Assembly: GCF_963668665.1 (NCBI RefSeq)
Contig: NZ_OY764902.1
Coordinates: forward strand, 1,553,501 to 1,617,500
Direction: 5' to 3'
DNA: 64,000 nt
Origin: an uncultured Anaeromusa sp.
GTDB taxonomy: Bacteria; Bacillota; Negativicutes; Anaeromusales; Anaeromusaceae
Below are positions 15,891 through 23,907 of the stretch, piece after piece (position 1 is the first letter of the stretch; every line of letters starts with the position of its first letter). The notes under the pieces are model-generated. The model had not been told where the DNA came from and made no database searches. It saw nothing but the letters and a program-made list of their open reading frames with translations. A program made the position numbers and the translations under genes.

Positions 15891-16055
15891 ATGAAGTTGC
15901 TGATCTCTTTTTTAAAGAACAAAGGGCAAACAACGGTCGAGTATTCCTTAATGCTGCTGCTTGTTTTTCTTGCTGCCGTTGGTGCTATATCTTTGCTTGG
16001 TACGGGAGTCCAAGAGATTTATAATGATATAATTAATCGGGGGCAAGAGCTATAA
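15891..16055 (+). CDS. Flp/Fap-type (type IVb) pilin
   Basis: 54 residues; a short gene between the ISL3 element and the EAL-HDOD gene. A basic leader MKLLISFLKNKG is followed by QTTVEYSLMLLLVFLAAVGA, the class IVb prepilin signature: cleavage after Gly12, Glu at mature position 5 with Tyr next to it, then a hydrophobic helix. The tail is QEIYNDIINRGQEL. ATG 15891 has GAGAGGGG about 11 nt upstream. No tad assembly genes or prepilin peptidase are in the window, so the machinery must lie elsewhere. The 163 bp before it (15728-15890) hold no feature I recognise. Confidence 0.85.
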   Translation: MKLLISFLKNKGQTTVEYSLMLLLVFLAAVGAISLLGTGVQEIYNDIINRGQEL

Positions 16056-16225
16056 ATAGAAGGTTTGCTTGCGTTTATGGGGAAGTGTATATCGATATTA
16101 AATTTCTAGCTAGTAGATACTGCTCGCATCGTTTTGGCTGTTGATTCCCTAAACAAACTAGTGCGAGTTATTCCGCCGCAGCGTAACGGTTTTCGCGGTT
16201 ATAAAAGATAAAGGGTGGGGATGTC

Positions 16226-17446
16226 ATGGAGGTTTTTGTTGCCAGACAACCTATTTTCGACAGTAAAATTGAGGTAGTGGCGTATGAACTGCTTTATCGC
16301 AATGGCATGCTCAATCGTGCCGAACCGATTGATGATAACCAAGCCACTACCGACGTACTCACCAATGTTTTTTTGCAAATGGGCATTGATACCATTGCCG
16401 AAGGGAAACGGGCTTTTGTGAATTTTAATGAAGCCTTATTGCTGCAAGAAGTTCCGCAATTATTGCCTTCCCATATCCTGGCAGTAGAAATTCTAGAGAC
16501 GGTTACACCCAACGAGGCAGTGCTGCAGGCCTGCAAAAAGCTGAAACAAGAAGGCTATTGGATTGTGCTGGATGATTTTCTGCCAGCGCCGGAGTGGATT
16601 CCTTTGGCTAGAATCGCCGATATAATAAAAGTGGACTTTAAAAATCCCCAAAGTCTTGAGACTAGGAATTATTTGCTGCGCCATGATGTTCACCAGCCGG
16701 AATATTTGGCGGAAAAGATAGAGACTAAAGAAGAATTTATGCAGGCGCGCAAACAAGGATATGCTTATTTTCAAGGTTATTTTTTTCAAAAACCAATTAT
16801 TTTATCGCAAAAAGGAATGCCGTTGGTGAGCATTCAGCATTGGCGGCTGTTGAAAGAACTTTATGCCGAGAATGTTGATTTGAGAAGGTTTGAAGAAATT
16901 GTTAAACGCGATATGTCATTAACGTTTTTACTTTTAAAGTATGTTAATTCGGCATTTTTTAGCTTTCGTTCGCCGATTCAATCGATTCGTCATGCCGCAG
17001 TTCTGCTTGGACAGCGTGAATTGGCAAAATGGCTGGCCTTGGTGACCTTGCGTAATTTGGGACAGGATCAACCTTCTGAAGTGTTGCATGTGTCCGTGTT
17101 AAGAGGAAGGCATTGTGAATTGATTGCGGCGTGCTTGCCTCGCTGCAGGATGGCAATGGAGCAATTCTTTTTTGCAGGCTTGTTTTCGTTGCTGGATGTA
17201 TTTATAGGCAAGTCGCTGGCGGATATTTTAGAATACTTGCCTGTTGCCGAAGAAGTGAAACAGGCGTTGTTGGGAGGAAAAAATACCTTAAATACGGTGT
17301 TGAATTTAGTTATTGCTTATGAACGAGGTCAATGGTGGGAAGTACAGCAATATAGTGATGAACTGAAACTTCCGTATGATCAACTGGCTCCGACCTACAT
17401 TTCTGCAATTTGCTGGGAGCAAGAGTTGTTTAGAAATAAATCATAA
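16226..17446 (+). CDS. EAL-HDOD domain signalling protein (YuxH/CdgJ-like), paralogue 1
   Basis: 406 residues. The N-terminal EAL-type domain (about 1-205) starts FVARQPIFDSKIEVVAYELL; the EAL motif reads ELLYR and the central loop is VLDDFLPAPEW, so the canonical EALxR and DDFGTG motifs are altered, as is normal in this family, and phosphodiesterase activity is doubtful. The C-terminal HDOD domain (about 200-400) has RDMSLTFLLLKYVNSAFFSF and SIRHAAVLLGQRELAKWLAL. It follows the Flp pilin by 170 bp and has the same architecture as the protein at 29235. A role in c-di-GMP-linked surface behaviour is inference. ATG 16226 is preceded by AAGGGTGGGG. Confidence 0.9.
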   Translation: MEVFVARQPIFDSKIEVVAYELLYRNGMLNRAEPIDDNQATTDVLTNVFLQMGIDTIAEGKRAFVNFNEALLLQEVPQLLPSHILAVEILETVTPNEAVLQACKKLKQEGYWIVLDDFLPAPEWIPLARIADIIKVDFKNPQSLETRNYLLRHDVHQPEYLAEKIETKEEFMQARKQGYAYFQGYFFQKPIILSQKGMPLVSIQHWRLLKELYAENVDLRRFEEIVKRDMSLTFLLLKYVNSAFFSFRSPIQSIRHAAVLLGQRELAKWLALVTLRNLGQDQPSEVLHVSVLRGRHCELIAACLPRCRMAMEQFFFAGLFSLLDVFIGKSLADILEYLPVAEEVKQALLGGKNTLNTVLNLVIAYERGQWWEVQQYSDELKLPYDQLAPTYISAICWEQELFRNKS

Positions 17447-17480
17447 GAAATTTATTTGTCTGTGGGAAGTGCTATATGAG

Positions 17481-17519
17481 AAAAGTCGACTGCTTGTTAG
17501 ATAAGCAGTCGACTTTTCT
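17481..17519. terminator. Bidirectional terminator between EAL-HDOD and P5C dehydrogenase genes
   Basis: AAAAGTCGACTGCTT pairs perfectly with AAGCAGTCGACTTTT; A- and T-runs flank the stem, so it can serve both convergent genes. Confidence 0.93.
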
Positions 17520-17547
17520 TTATGCATACTTGAAGGGGCTTGTGTGT

Positions 17548-19179
17548 TTATTTTTCAGTCATGTAAGGGTAGGTCGTCGTGGTGCGGGGCGCAAGCACTT
17601 CTTTAATGGCGCGCTGGCTGATCCAGCGGTGTAGGTTGACGGCGCTGCCGGCTTTGTCGTTGGTGCCGGAAGCGCGGCTGCCTCCAAAAGGCTGTTGGCC
17701 GACAACGGCGCCTGTGGGCTTGTCGTTGATGTAGAAGTTGCCCGCTGCATGATCCAACGCTTCAGCAATTTTGATGATGGCGCTGCGGTCTTGGGCGAAG
17801 ACAGCGCCGGTCAAGCCGTATACAGTAGCGGTGTCGCAAGCTTGCAGGGTTTCTTCCAGCTCAGCGTCAGGGTATACATAGATAGTTAGGACAGGTCCGA
17901 AAATTTCCTCTACCATGGTTTTAAAGGTAGGTGTTTTGGCCAAGATGACCGTAGGCTCTACGAAGAAACCAACGCTGTCGTCGCAGCCGCCGCCGAGGAT
18001 AACTTCCGCATCTGGGGAGGCCTTGGCATAGTCCACGTAGTTCTTGATGTTGTTGAAAGAATTACGGTCAATAACGGCGTTCATCAAGTTTCTGAAGTCG
18101 CAAACATCTCCCATAGTGACCGCTGCTACTGCTTTTTCCAAGCGGGGTTTTACTTCGGTCCACAGGCTTGCGGGAAGATAAGCGCGAGAAGCGGCGGAGC
18201 ACTTTTGGCCTTGATATTCAAAGGAGCCCAGAACAAGTGCGCTTGTCAAAGCCTCTACATCAGCCGACTTGTGGGCGAAGATGAAATCTTTGCCGCCGGT
18301 TTCGCCTACCAGTCGCGGATAGGTAACATAGTTGGCGATGTTTTGGCCGACTTGGCTCCAAATACTGTTGAAGACATTGGTAGAACCTGTGAAATGAAAC
18401 CCTGCCATTTTGGGATGATTGATAACGATTTTGCCGAAATCAGCGCCGCGGCAAGGCAGGAAGTTGATTACGCCAGCGGGTAAACCGGCTTCCATAAGAA
18501 TTTGCATGAAGTAGTAGTTGGAAAGAACAGCTGTGGAAGACGGTTTCCACAGCACGGTGTTGCCAGCCATGGCCGGAGCGGTACATAAGTTGCCGCCGAT
18601 GGAAGTGAAGTTAAAGGGCGTAATGGCCGCGACAAAGCCGTCCAAGGCCCGATATTCTACGCGGTTCCAGACACCATCGGTGCTAAGCGGCTGTTGTTTG
18701 TAGATTTCTTGGAGGTAGTAGGGATTGAAACGCAAGAAATCAGCGAGCTCGCAGATAATATCGATTTCCGCTTGGAAGGGGTTTTTACTTTGACCGAGCA
18801 TGCAGGAAGCGGCTAACTTGGCGCGATATTTGCCTGTGAGCAGGTCCGCCGCTTTCAGAAAGATGCTGGCGCGGTGTTCCCAAGGCATATGCTCCCATTC
18901 GCGCCGGGCGGCTTCGGCGGCGGCGATGGCCAAGTTGAGTTCCGATTCGCCTGCGATATAGTATTCGCCTAAAACGTGCTGATGATCGTGAGGACAGATG
19001 ATTTTTTCTTTGTGCGTTGTACGGACTTCTTGTCCGGCGATGATGAGCGGGACTTCCACGAACGCCTCCAGTTGGCGCTGTAATTCTTCTTTTAAGGCTA
19101 GTGTTTCCGGGGCGTCCGGCATATAGCCTTTAATAGGCTCATTGACAGGATGTTTGACTTCAAAATAGGCGTTGTTCAT
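17548..19179 (-). CDS. pruA: L-glutamate gamma-semialdehyde (1-pyrroline-5-carboxylate) dehydrogenase
   Basis: 543 residues, the ALDH4-like P5C dehydrogenase that oxidises glutamate semialdehyde to glutamate with NAD+, last step of proline or arginine use. It has the ALDH catalytic cysteine in YQGQKCSAASRAYLP, the glutamate in LVGETGGKDFIFAHKS, NAD-binding FHFTGSTNVFNSIW and the C-terminal QPFGGSRASGTNDKAGS. Length and N-terminus (VNEPIKGYMPDAPETLALK) fit the eukaryotic-like class rather than PutA fusions. The start at 19179 has AAGGAGGAG upstream. A LysR regulator lies upstream on the same strand. No proline dehydrogenase is in the window. Confidence 0.92.
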   Translation of the reverse strand: MNNAYFEVKHPVNEPIKGYMPDAPETLALKEELQRQLEAFVEVPLIIAGQEVRTTHKEKIICPHDHQHVLGEYYIAGESELNLAIAAAEAARREWEHMPWEHRASIFLKAADLLTGKYRAKLAASCMLGQSKNPFQAEIDIICELADFLRFNPYYLQEIYKQQPLSTDGVWNRVEYRALDGFVAAITPFNFTSIGGNLCTAPAMAGNTVLWKPSSTAVLSNYYFMQILMEAGLPAGVINFLPCRGADFGKIVINHPKMAGFHFTGSTNVFNSIWSQVGQNIANYVTYPRLVGETGGKDFIFAHKSADVEALTSALVLGSFEYQGQKCSAASRAYLPASLWTEVKPRLEKAVAAVTMGDVCDFRNLMNAVIDRNSFNNIKNYVDYAKASPDAEVILGGGCDDSVGFFVEPTVILAKTPTFKTMVEEIFGPVLTIYVYPDAELEETLQACDTATVYGLTGAVFAQDRSAIIKIAEALDHAAGNFYINDKPTGAVVGQQPFGGSRASGTNDKAGSAVNLHRWISQRAIKEVLAPRTTTTYPYMTEK

Positions 19180-19336
19180 AGCGGCTCCTCCTTAAAGTAC
19201 ATGAAATGCTTACTATGGACTTATATTAGCATAGCGGAGGATGTCCAGTGAATTATGAGTATTTGAAACAACCATGCAAGTTCTTCGAAGGCTATAAAAG
19301 CGGTTTTGTTAAACAGAGCCTTTTGATAGAGTTGTT

Positions 19337-20239
19337 TTATTCATCTGTATCGGTAAATGTTAAAAAATCTTTCGCAGCGAGCCATGCATGGGCGCATTGC
19401 ACAAATTTTTTGGCAGCTGGAGGCAGTTGCTTAAAGGAAAGGGCCGCTAAGCCGATGATGCGGTGCTCCTCTGGCTCTAGCGGGATTAAGTGCACGTCTG
19501 GCGGCACATGCTCTAAAATGAGTTCGGGCAGGATGCTGATGCCAAGTCCGAGCTGGACCATGGCTAGGATGGTGCGTTCTTCCATAAGTTCGTATTGGAC
19601 TTGTAATTGTACGCCGTTCTCAAGAAGCATACGACGTATATTATCATCGGCTCCCCATTGCGGCATGATGAATTGTTCGTTGCGAATTTGCGAGAAGGTA
19701 ATGGATTTTTGTTGGCGAAGCGAATGCTGCGGCGGCAGAATCACCTGGAGCCGATCTTTATACAAGGGGCGAACTTCAAAAGCTTTGGAGATGGGCAAGG
19801 AAACAAAGCCAAAGTCGATCGTTTTATTGGAAATCCAATCGTTCATTTCGTCGTAGCAGCCCAGATAGGTTTTGACTTCAATCTGGGGATAGTCTTTGTG
19901 AAACGAAGCAAGGATGCCGGGAAGCCATTGCATGGAAACGCTTGATAAAGTACCGATGCGTACTAGACCGGTTTCAATGCCTTTAATAGCTAAGGATTCT
20001 TGGTACAGTTGCTCTTCGTGATGTAAAATTTGTTTCACGTGTACAAGGATGCGTTCGCCGTTAGGTGTTAAGCGCATGCCGGAGCGTTCTCGTTTGAAGA
20101 GAGCAAAACCTAGCTCGCTTTCGAGCGTTGAGATCGCGTAACTGACGCCGGATTGGGCCATGCTTAGTTTGTCGGCAGCCTTGCTGAGACTGCCGAGTTC
20201 GGCAATGGTGCTAAAAATATAATACTTAGAAGTAAGCAA
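19337..20239 (-). CDS. LysR-family transcriptional regulator
   Basis: 300 residues. The winged helix-turn-helix (about 1-60) has ELGSLSKAADKLSMAQSGVS and YAISTLESELGFALFKRERS; the effector domain (about 90-290) has LVRIGTLSSVSMQWLPGIL. The start is TTG 20239, supported by AGGAGG 8 nt upstream; no ATG is in a better place. It stands between pruA (same strand, downstream) and the M24 peptidase (divergent), so it could regulate either; the ligand is unknown. Confidence 0.9.
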   Translation of the reverse strand: MLTSKYYIFSTIAELGSLSKAADKLSMAQSGVSYAISTLESELGFALFKRERSGMRLTPNGERILVHVKQILHHEEQLYQESLAIKGIETGLVRIGTLSSVSMQWLPGILASFHKDYPQIEVKTYLGCYDEMNDWISNKTIDFGFVSLPISKAFEVRPLYKDRLQVILPPQHSLRQQKSITFSQIRNEQFIMPQWGADDNIRRMLLENGVQLQVQYELMEERTILAMVQLGLGISILPELILEHVPPDVHLIPLEPEEHRIIGLAALSFKQLPPAAKKFVQCAHAWLAAKDFLTFTDTDE

Positions 20240-20329
20240 AGAGAAAACCTCCTTTCGCGCGTCATAGGTAGCAACAGATTATCTTTACTTTACTGGAAGT
20301 CTTGTATGTTGGCAAGGCGCATTGTACTA

Positions 20330-20440
20330 TGTTGCGTCAAAGAAGGTCAGAGGTAAGTTCCGGTGGGGCGGACCCGTGAGTACGGCATGTATTGTTATAT
20401 GCCGCTGAGACGTGAAAAAATACAGACTCTTTCCAGGTGA
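20330..20440 (+). other. Unassigned leader region ahead of the M24 peptidase gene
   Basis: The divergent gap (20240-20502) holds a GC-rich stretch with a hairpin ACGGCATGTATTGTTATATGCCG shown here in two arms: ACGGCAT and ATATGCCG at about 20382-20404. GGGGCGGACCC lies just before it. It does not match any riboswitch consensus I could recall, so this is only a marked candidate for a structured leader. Confidence 0.25.
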
Positions 20441-20502
20441 TTTTCTTGGTCATGTAGAAATAAAACAAAAAGAATGAACAGGCAAGGGAAGTGTTTGGCG
20501 TG

Positions 20503-21579
20503 ATGAAACAAGATCGTCTGCACCGGCTGTTGCAAGGAATGGAAGCTGTGGAAATGCCGCAGATGCTGGTGTCGGATCCGGCGTCGCTTTATTATCTGAC
20601 CGGACAGTGGTTTTCGCCAGGAGAACGGATGCTGGCTTTATATGTAAGCTTGGAGCGGGAGCCTCTGCTCTTTCTTAATGAGCTGTTTCCGCTGCAGGAA
20701 GAACTGGGCGTGGAGGTTGTGCGTTTTGATGACACCCAAGACGCAGTGGTTAAAGTAGCGGAGCGGGTTCGTAAGAATTGTCTTATGGGCGTGGATAAGA
20801 ATTGGCCAGCGCGGTTTTTACTGCGCTTGATGGAGTTGGGAGGCGGCAGCCGCTTTGTTAATGGCTCGGCGGTTTTGGATCGCCTGCGCATGTGTAAGGA
20901 TCAAGAGGAGATCTCCTTGATGCGAGCGGCGTCTCGCGTCAATGACAGGGCTATGAAGCATTTGATCGAATTGATCCCGAAGGAGTTGTCCGAAAAAGCC
21001 ATGGCCCGGCAGCTTTTGGATATTTATGAAGGCTTAGGAGCTCAAGGCTTTTCTTTTACGCCTATTGTCGCTTATGGAGCTCATGCCGCCGATCCGCATC
21101 ACAAAACCAGCACAGGTACGGTACGGACAGGAGACTGTGTGCTTTTTGATGTGGGCTGTAAAAAGGATTCCTATTGTGCGGATATGACGCGGACGGTCTT
21201 TTATCGTCAAGTGACGCCGTTAGGGCGCAAAGTGTATGAAACAGTGCTGGCGGCTAACCGGCGCGCGATTGACGCAGTGAAGCCGGGCGTGAGGTTTTGC
21301 GATATCGATGCGGCGGCGCGGCAAGTCATCGAGGCTGCCGGATACGGAGCTAATTTTACCCATCGCACGGGGCATTCCATCGGTTTGGAAACGCATGATT
21401 TTGGTGACGTATCCGCCGTCAACACGGAGCCTGTACAGCCAGGTATGATTTTTTCGATTGAACCGGGCATTTATTTGCCGGGGCAGTTGGGCGTTCGTAT
21501 CGAAGACTTGGTGCTGGTTACAGACGACGGTTGTGAGGTGCTCAATGCGTATCCGAAAGAGCTGACAATTGTGGAGTAA
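20503..21579 (+). CDS. M24-family aminopeptidase (Xaa-Pro type)
   Basis: 358 residues. A creatinase-like N-terminal domain (about 1-130; SDPASLYYLTGQWFSPGER) precedes the pita-bread metallopeptidase domain, with metal ligands visible in LFDVGCKKDSYCADMTRT (two Asp), FTHRTGHSIGLETHD (His), FSIEPGIYLPG (Glu) and VRIEDLVLVT (Glu). It cleaves N-terminal residues ahead of proline in small peptides in the cytoplasm. The start is uncertain: ATG 20503 and GTG 20500 both follow AAGGGAAG; GTG 20491 is too close to that site. A C repeat begins 12 nt after the stop. Confidence 0.9.
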   Translation: MKQDRLHRLLQGMEAVEMPQMLVSDPASLYYLTGQWFSPGERMLALYVSLEREPLLFLNELFPLQEELGVEVVRFDDTQDAVVKVAERVRKNCLMGVDKNWPARFLLRLMELGGGSRFVNGSAVLDRLRMCKDQEEISLMRAASRVNDRAMKHLIELIPKELSEKAMARQLLDIYEGLGAQGFSFTPIVAYGAHAADPHHKTSTGTVRTGDCVLFDVGCKKDSYCADMTRTVFYRQVTPLGRKVYETVLAANRRAIDAVKPGVRFCDIDAAARQVIEAAGYGANFTHRTGHSIGLETHDFGDVSAVNTEPVQPGMIFSIEPGIYLPGQLGVRIEDLVLVTDDGCEVLNAYPKELTIVE

Positions 21580-21590
21580 GGAAAACGAGT

Positions 21591-21766
21591 TTTGAACAAG
21601 AGTCGCGAGAGAATCGGAGGGTTCGAATGAGGGGGCGGGGCACGATGTTTTTACGACGGTGCTGGAAGCACCTAACGGTACGTGAAGTGAATGCCAAGGA
21701 TGGCATGGCAACCGACGTCTGCTGGCATTTTATAGGGAGTAAAGGGAGGGTACGCAGGGGAGGGCG
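21591..21766 (+). repeat. Two C repeats with module D between them
   Basis: Copy one (21591-21633) begins TTTGAACAAGAGTCGCGAG 12 nt after the peptidase stop. Copy two (21735-21766) reads GGGAGTAAAGGGAGGGTACG then CAGGGG. Between them, 21693-21720 (GCCAAGGATGGCATGGCAAC, CGACGTCT) is module D, also found reversed at 9636-9663. With the terminator at 21791 and the MarR promoter at 22004 this accounts for most of the 514-bp gap; 21840-22000 shows nothing I recognise. Confidence 0.65.
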
Positions 21767-21790
21767 CGAGGTGAAGTAATAAAAAGAAAA

Positions 21791-21826
21791 AATCCGCAAA
21801 CAGCTGAATGCTGTTTGCGGATTTTG
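21791..21826 (+). terminator. Rho-independent terminator
   Basis: AATCCGCAAACAGC pairs with GCTGTTTGCGGATT around TGAAT, followed by TTTGT; it is A-rich upstream as well, so it may act in both directions. Confidence 0.9.
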
Positions 21827-22003
21827 TATATTCGGATTCGTGCTTTGAATTTTTAGTTGCTCTTGCAATTTTCTTGCGTTATTGTAACATTTTCTGTCCA
21901 CTCCAGGAAATCGGATTTTATTGAAGTTCCACAATGGAGAAACAAACAGCTAAGGCATGCAAGGTTATGAAGAAGCTGTTTTTGCATCAAATACGGTAGT
22001 TTC

Positions 22004-22065
22004 TTGACACGCGACAGGAAAAGAGATATAGTTACCCTTTTCAATGGTTAGCAAGGATAACTATA
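22004..22065 (+). promoter_or_regulatory. Promoter of the marR-MFS operon with operator palindrome
   Basis: TTGACA (22004-22009) and TATAGT (22027-22032) are 17 bp apart. The inverted repeat TATAGTTACCCTT (22027-22039) / AAGGATAACTATA (22053-22065), 12 of 13 positions matching, covers the -10 box and the likely start point, a natural site for autorepression by the MarR protein. Confidence 0.75.
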
Positions 22066-22093
22066 TGATCGTTCAAAGTAAGGGGGAAGAGCT

Positions 22094-22504
22094 ATGCTGG
22101 GATTTTTTAAGCAGTGTTTACCGTTGCAGCGCAGGATTGTCGGTAAGTTAAACGAACAGTTAGGGCAGTTTGGCTTATCGTATTCACAATGGACGGTCTT
22201 GTACTATGTAAAAAATCACGGTGCTGCTGTTTTAGCGGAAATTGCCGTCCATTACGGCGTGAAAAAGCCAGTGATTACGCGCTCGGTGCAGACCTTAGAA
22301 GCGGAGCAGCTAGTGGAACAGCTTCCCAGCCGAGATCGGCGGGAAAAATTGATTCATCTAACAGCCAAAGGCGAAGAGACCTACGCCGCCGGGCGTATTT
22401 TGATTGATGAGTTGGAGCAAGAGGCGTTGGCTGGCCTTACGGAGGCGGAAGTAGCAACGCTGTTTGCCGCTATGAAAACGATACGAAAAAATTTACAGGC
22501 ATAG
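22094..22504 (+). CDS. MarR-family transcriptional regulator
   Basis: 136 residues. Winged-helix core with LSYSQWTVLYYVKNHGAAV, LAEIAVHYGVKKPVITRSVQ and the wing LPSRDRREKLIHLTAKGEE. ATG 22094 has AAGGGGGAAG upstream. It is followed directly by an MFS transporter gene, the usual MarR-efflux arrangement, and the operator-like palindrome at the promoter suggests it represses both genes until an inducer binds (inference). Confidence 0.92.
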   Translation: MLGFFKQCLPLQRRIVGKLNEQLGQFGLSYSQWTVLYYVKNHGAAVLAEIAVHYGVKKPVITRSVQTLEAEQLVEQLPSRDRREKLIHLTAKGEETYAAGRILIDELEQEALAGLTEAEVATLFAAMKTIRKNLQA

Positions 22505-22516
22505 GTGATACAAACG

Positions 22517-23713
22517 ATGCAGCAACAATCTACATTATGGACGCGAGACTTTCTGATTGACTCGTTGGCGAATCTGTTTCTTTACTTGACGTACTATTTA
22601 TTGATTCTGACGATTACCGTCTTTGCCAGCGAGGCCTTTGGGGCGACGCCCAGCCAGGCGGGATTGGCCTCGGGGTTGTTTATTCTAGGAGCATTGGTGG
22701 CGAGGCTCTTTGCCGGCCGCTCAATTGAAGGTCTTGGCTGTAAGCGCATGCTGTACATGGGTTTAGGACTGCTGCTGGTGACAACGGTGCTTTATTTTAC
22801 TGTCGGGAATTTGCAGGCGCTCTATGCGGTGCGGTTTTTTAACGGTCTGGCTTTTGGTATTTGCTCCACGGCCACAGGTACTATTGCGGCGCATTTGATC
22901 CCTAAAGAGCGCCGTGGCGAAGGCATGAGCTACTATGCTATGAGCGGCACGATTGCTTCGGCTATCGGGCCGTTTTTAGGGATGGTTCTTTGTCGGTATA
23001 GTACGATGGACATGATCTTTCTTCTTTGCACCCTGCTGGCGTTATGTTCTTTGGGCGGCGTTCTTTTTCTGCGGGTGCCTCCCTTGCAACTGACGGAAGA
23101 ACAGCGGCGGCAGGCGGCAAGCTGGCGACCAGAGAGCTTTTTTGAATCCAAGGCGCTGCCGATTGCCTTTCTCAGCTTGCTCATGGGTTTTTGTTATTCC
23201 AGTGTTCTTGGCTTTTTGACTTCCTATACGAAGGAAATCGGTCTTCTGGGAGCAGGCAGCTTTTTTTTCATCGTCTATGCGGCGGTTGTTTTTCTTTCAC
23301 GCCCGCTGACAGGACGGCTTTTTGACCAAAAAGGAGAAAACATGGTGATGTATCCTTCGTTCGTATTTTTTGCGCTGGGCATGCTTTTGCTTAGCCAGGT
23401 ACAGGCGGAAGGGATGCTGTTGTTGGGAGGAGCTTGCATTGGCCTAGGTTTTGGCACGTTCTTCTCCTGTGCTCAGGCTTTGGCCGTCAAGGTGTCTCCG
23501 AAGCATCGCATGGGTCTGGCTACGTCGACCTTTTACATTCTTTTAGACGGCGGCATCGGCATCGGACCGTTTTTGCTGGGCATGCTAGTGCCTTCGTTGG
23601 GCTTTCGGGGTCTGTACGCCATCATGGCGGCGCTGGTATTGGCTTGCGGTATTCTCTATCGTCTGCTGCATGGAGCTAAGGCTGGCCGGGAGGAAAAAGA
23701 GCTGGCGGCCTAG
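22517..23713 (+). CDS. Major facilitator superfamily transporter (drug/metabolite efflux type)
   Basis: About 398 residues, 12 predicted membrane helices, inner membrane. The motif-A region reads GALVARLFAGRSIEGLGCKR in the loop between helices 2 and 3, and a second copy FLSRPLTGRLFDQKGE follows helix 8. Being the second gene behind a MarR regulator it is most likely an efflux pump; the substrate is unknown. ATG 22517 is preferred, with AGGTGAT 8 nt upstream; GTG 22505, directly after the marR stop, is the alternative. A long perfect hairpin follows the gene. Confidence 0.87.
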   Translation: MQQQSTLWTRDFLIDSLANLFLYLTYYLLILTITVFASEAFGATPSQAGLASGLFILGALVARLFAGRSIEGLGCKRMLYMGLGLLLVTTVLYFTVGNLQALYAVRFFNGLAFGICSTATGTIAAHLIPKERRGEGMSYYAMSGTIASAIGPFLGMVLCRYSTMDMIFLLCTLLALCSLGGVLFLRVPPLQLTEEQRRQAASWRPESFFESKALPIAFLSLLMGFCYSSVLGFLTSYTKEIGLLGAGSFFFIVYAAVVFLSRPLTGRLFDQKGENMVMYPSFVFFALGMLLLSQVQAEGMLLLGGACIGLGFGTFFSCAQALAVKVSPKHRMGLATSTFYILLDGGIGIGPFLLGMLVPSLGFRGLYAIMAALVLACGILYRLLHGAKAGREEKELAA

Positions 23714-23742
23714 GCTTCGGTTGAGTAGTATAGCAGTTTTAT

Positions 23743-23793
23743 GAACAGCGTCTGTAGTTCTTGCGTTAGTAAGAACTACAGGCGCTGTTCATT
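23743..23793 (+). terminator. Long hairpin after the MFS gene
   Basis: GAACAGCGTCTGTAGTTCTT pairs with AAGAACTACAGGCGCTGTTC. The T-tract is poor (ATTGTT), so termination strength is uncertain. Confidence 0.7.
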
Positions 23794-23907
23794 GTTAAGA
23801 AAATGTTAAATTTGAGGACGGGCATGATTTTTGGCAGGTTTTGTAAGTCGCGCAGCGAATAAATGCACCCTTACTATAGTATTTGTAGTATGGAAAGGAG
23901 AATTTAT

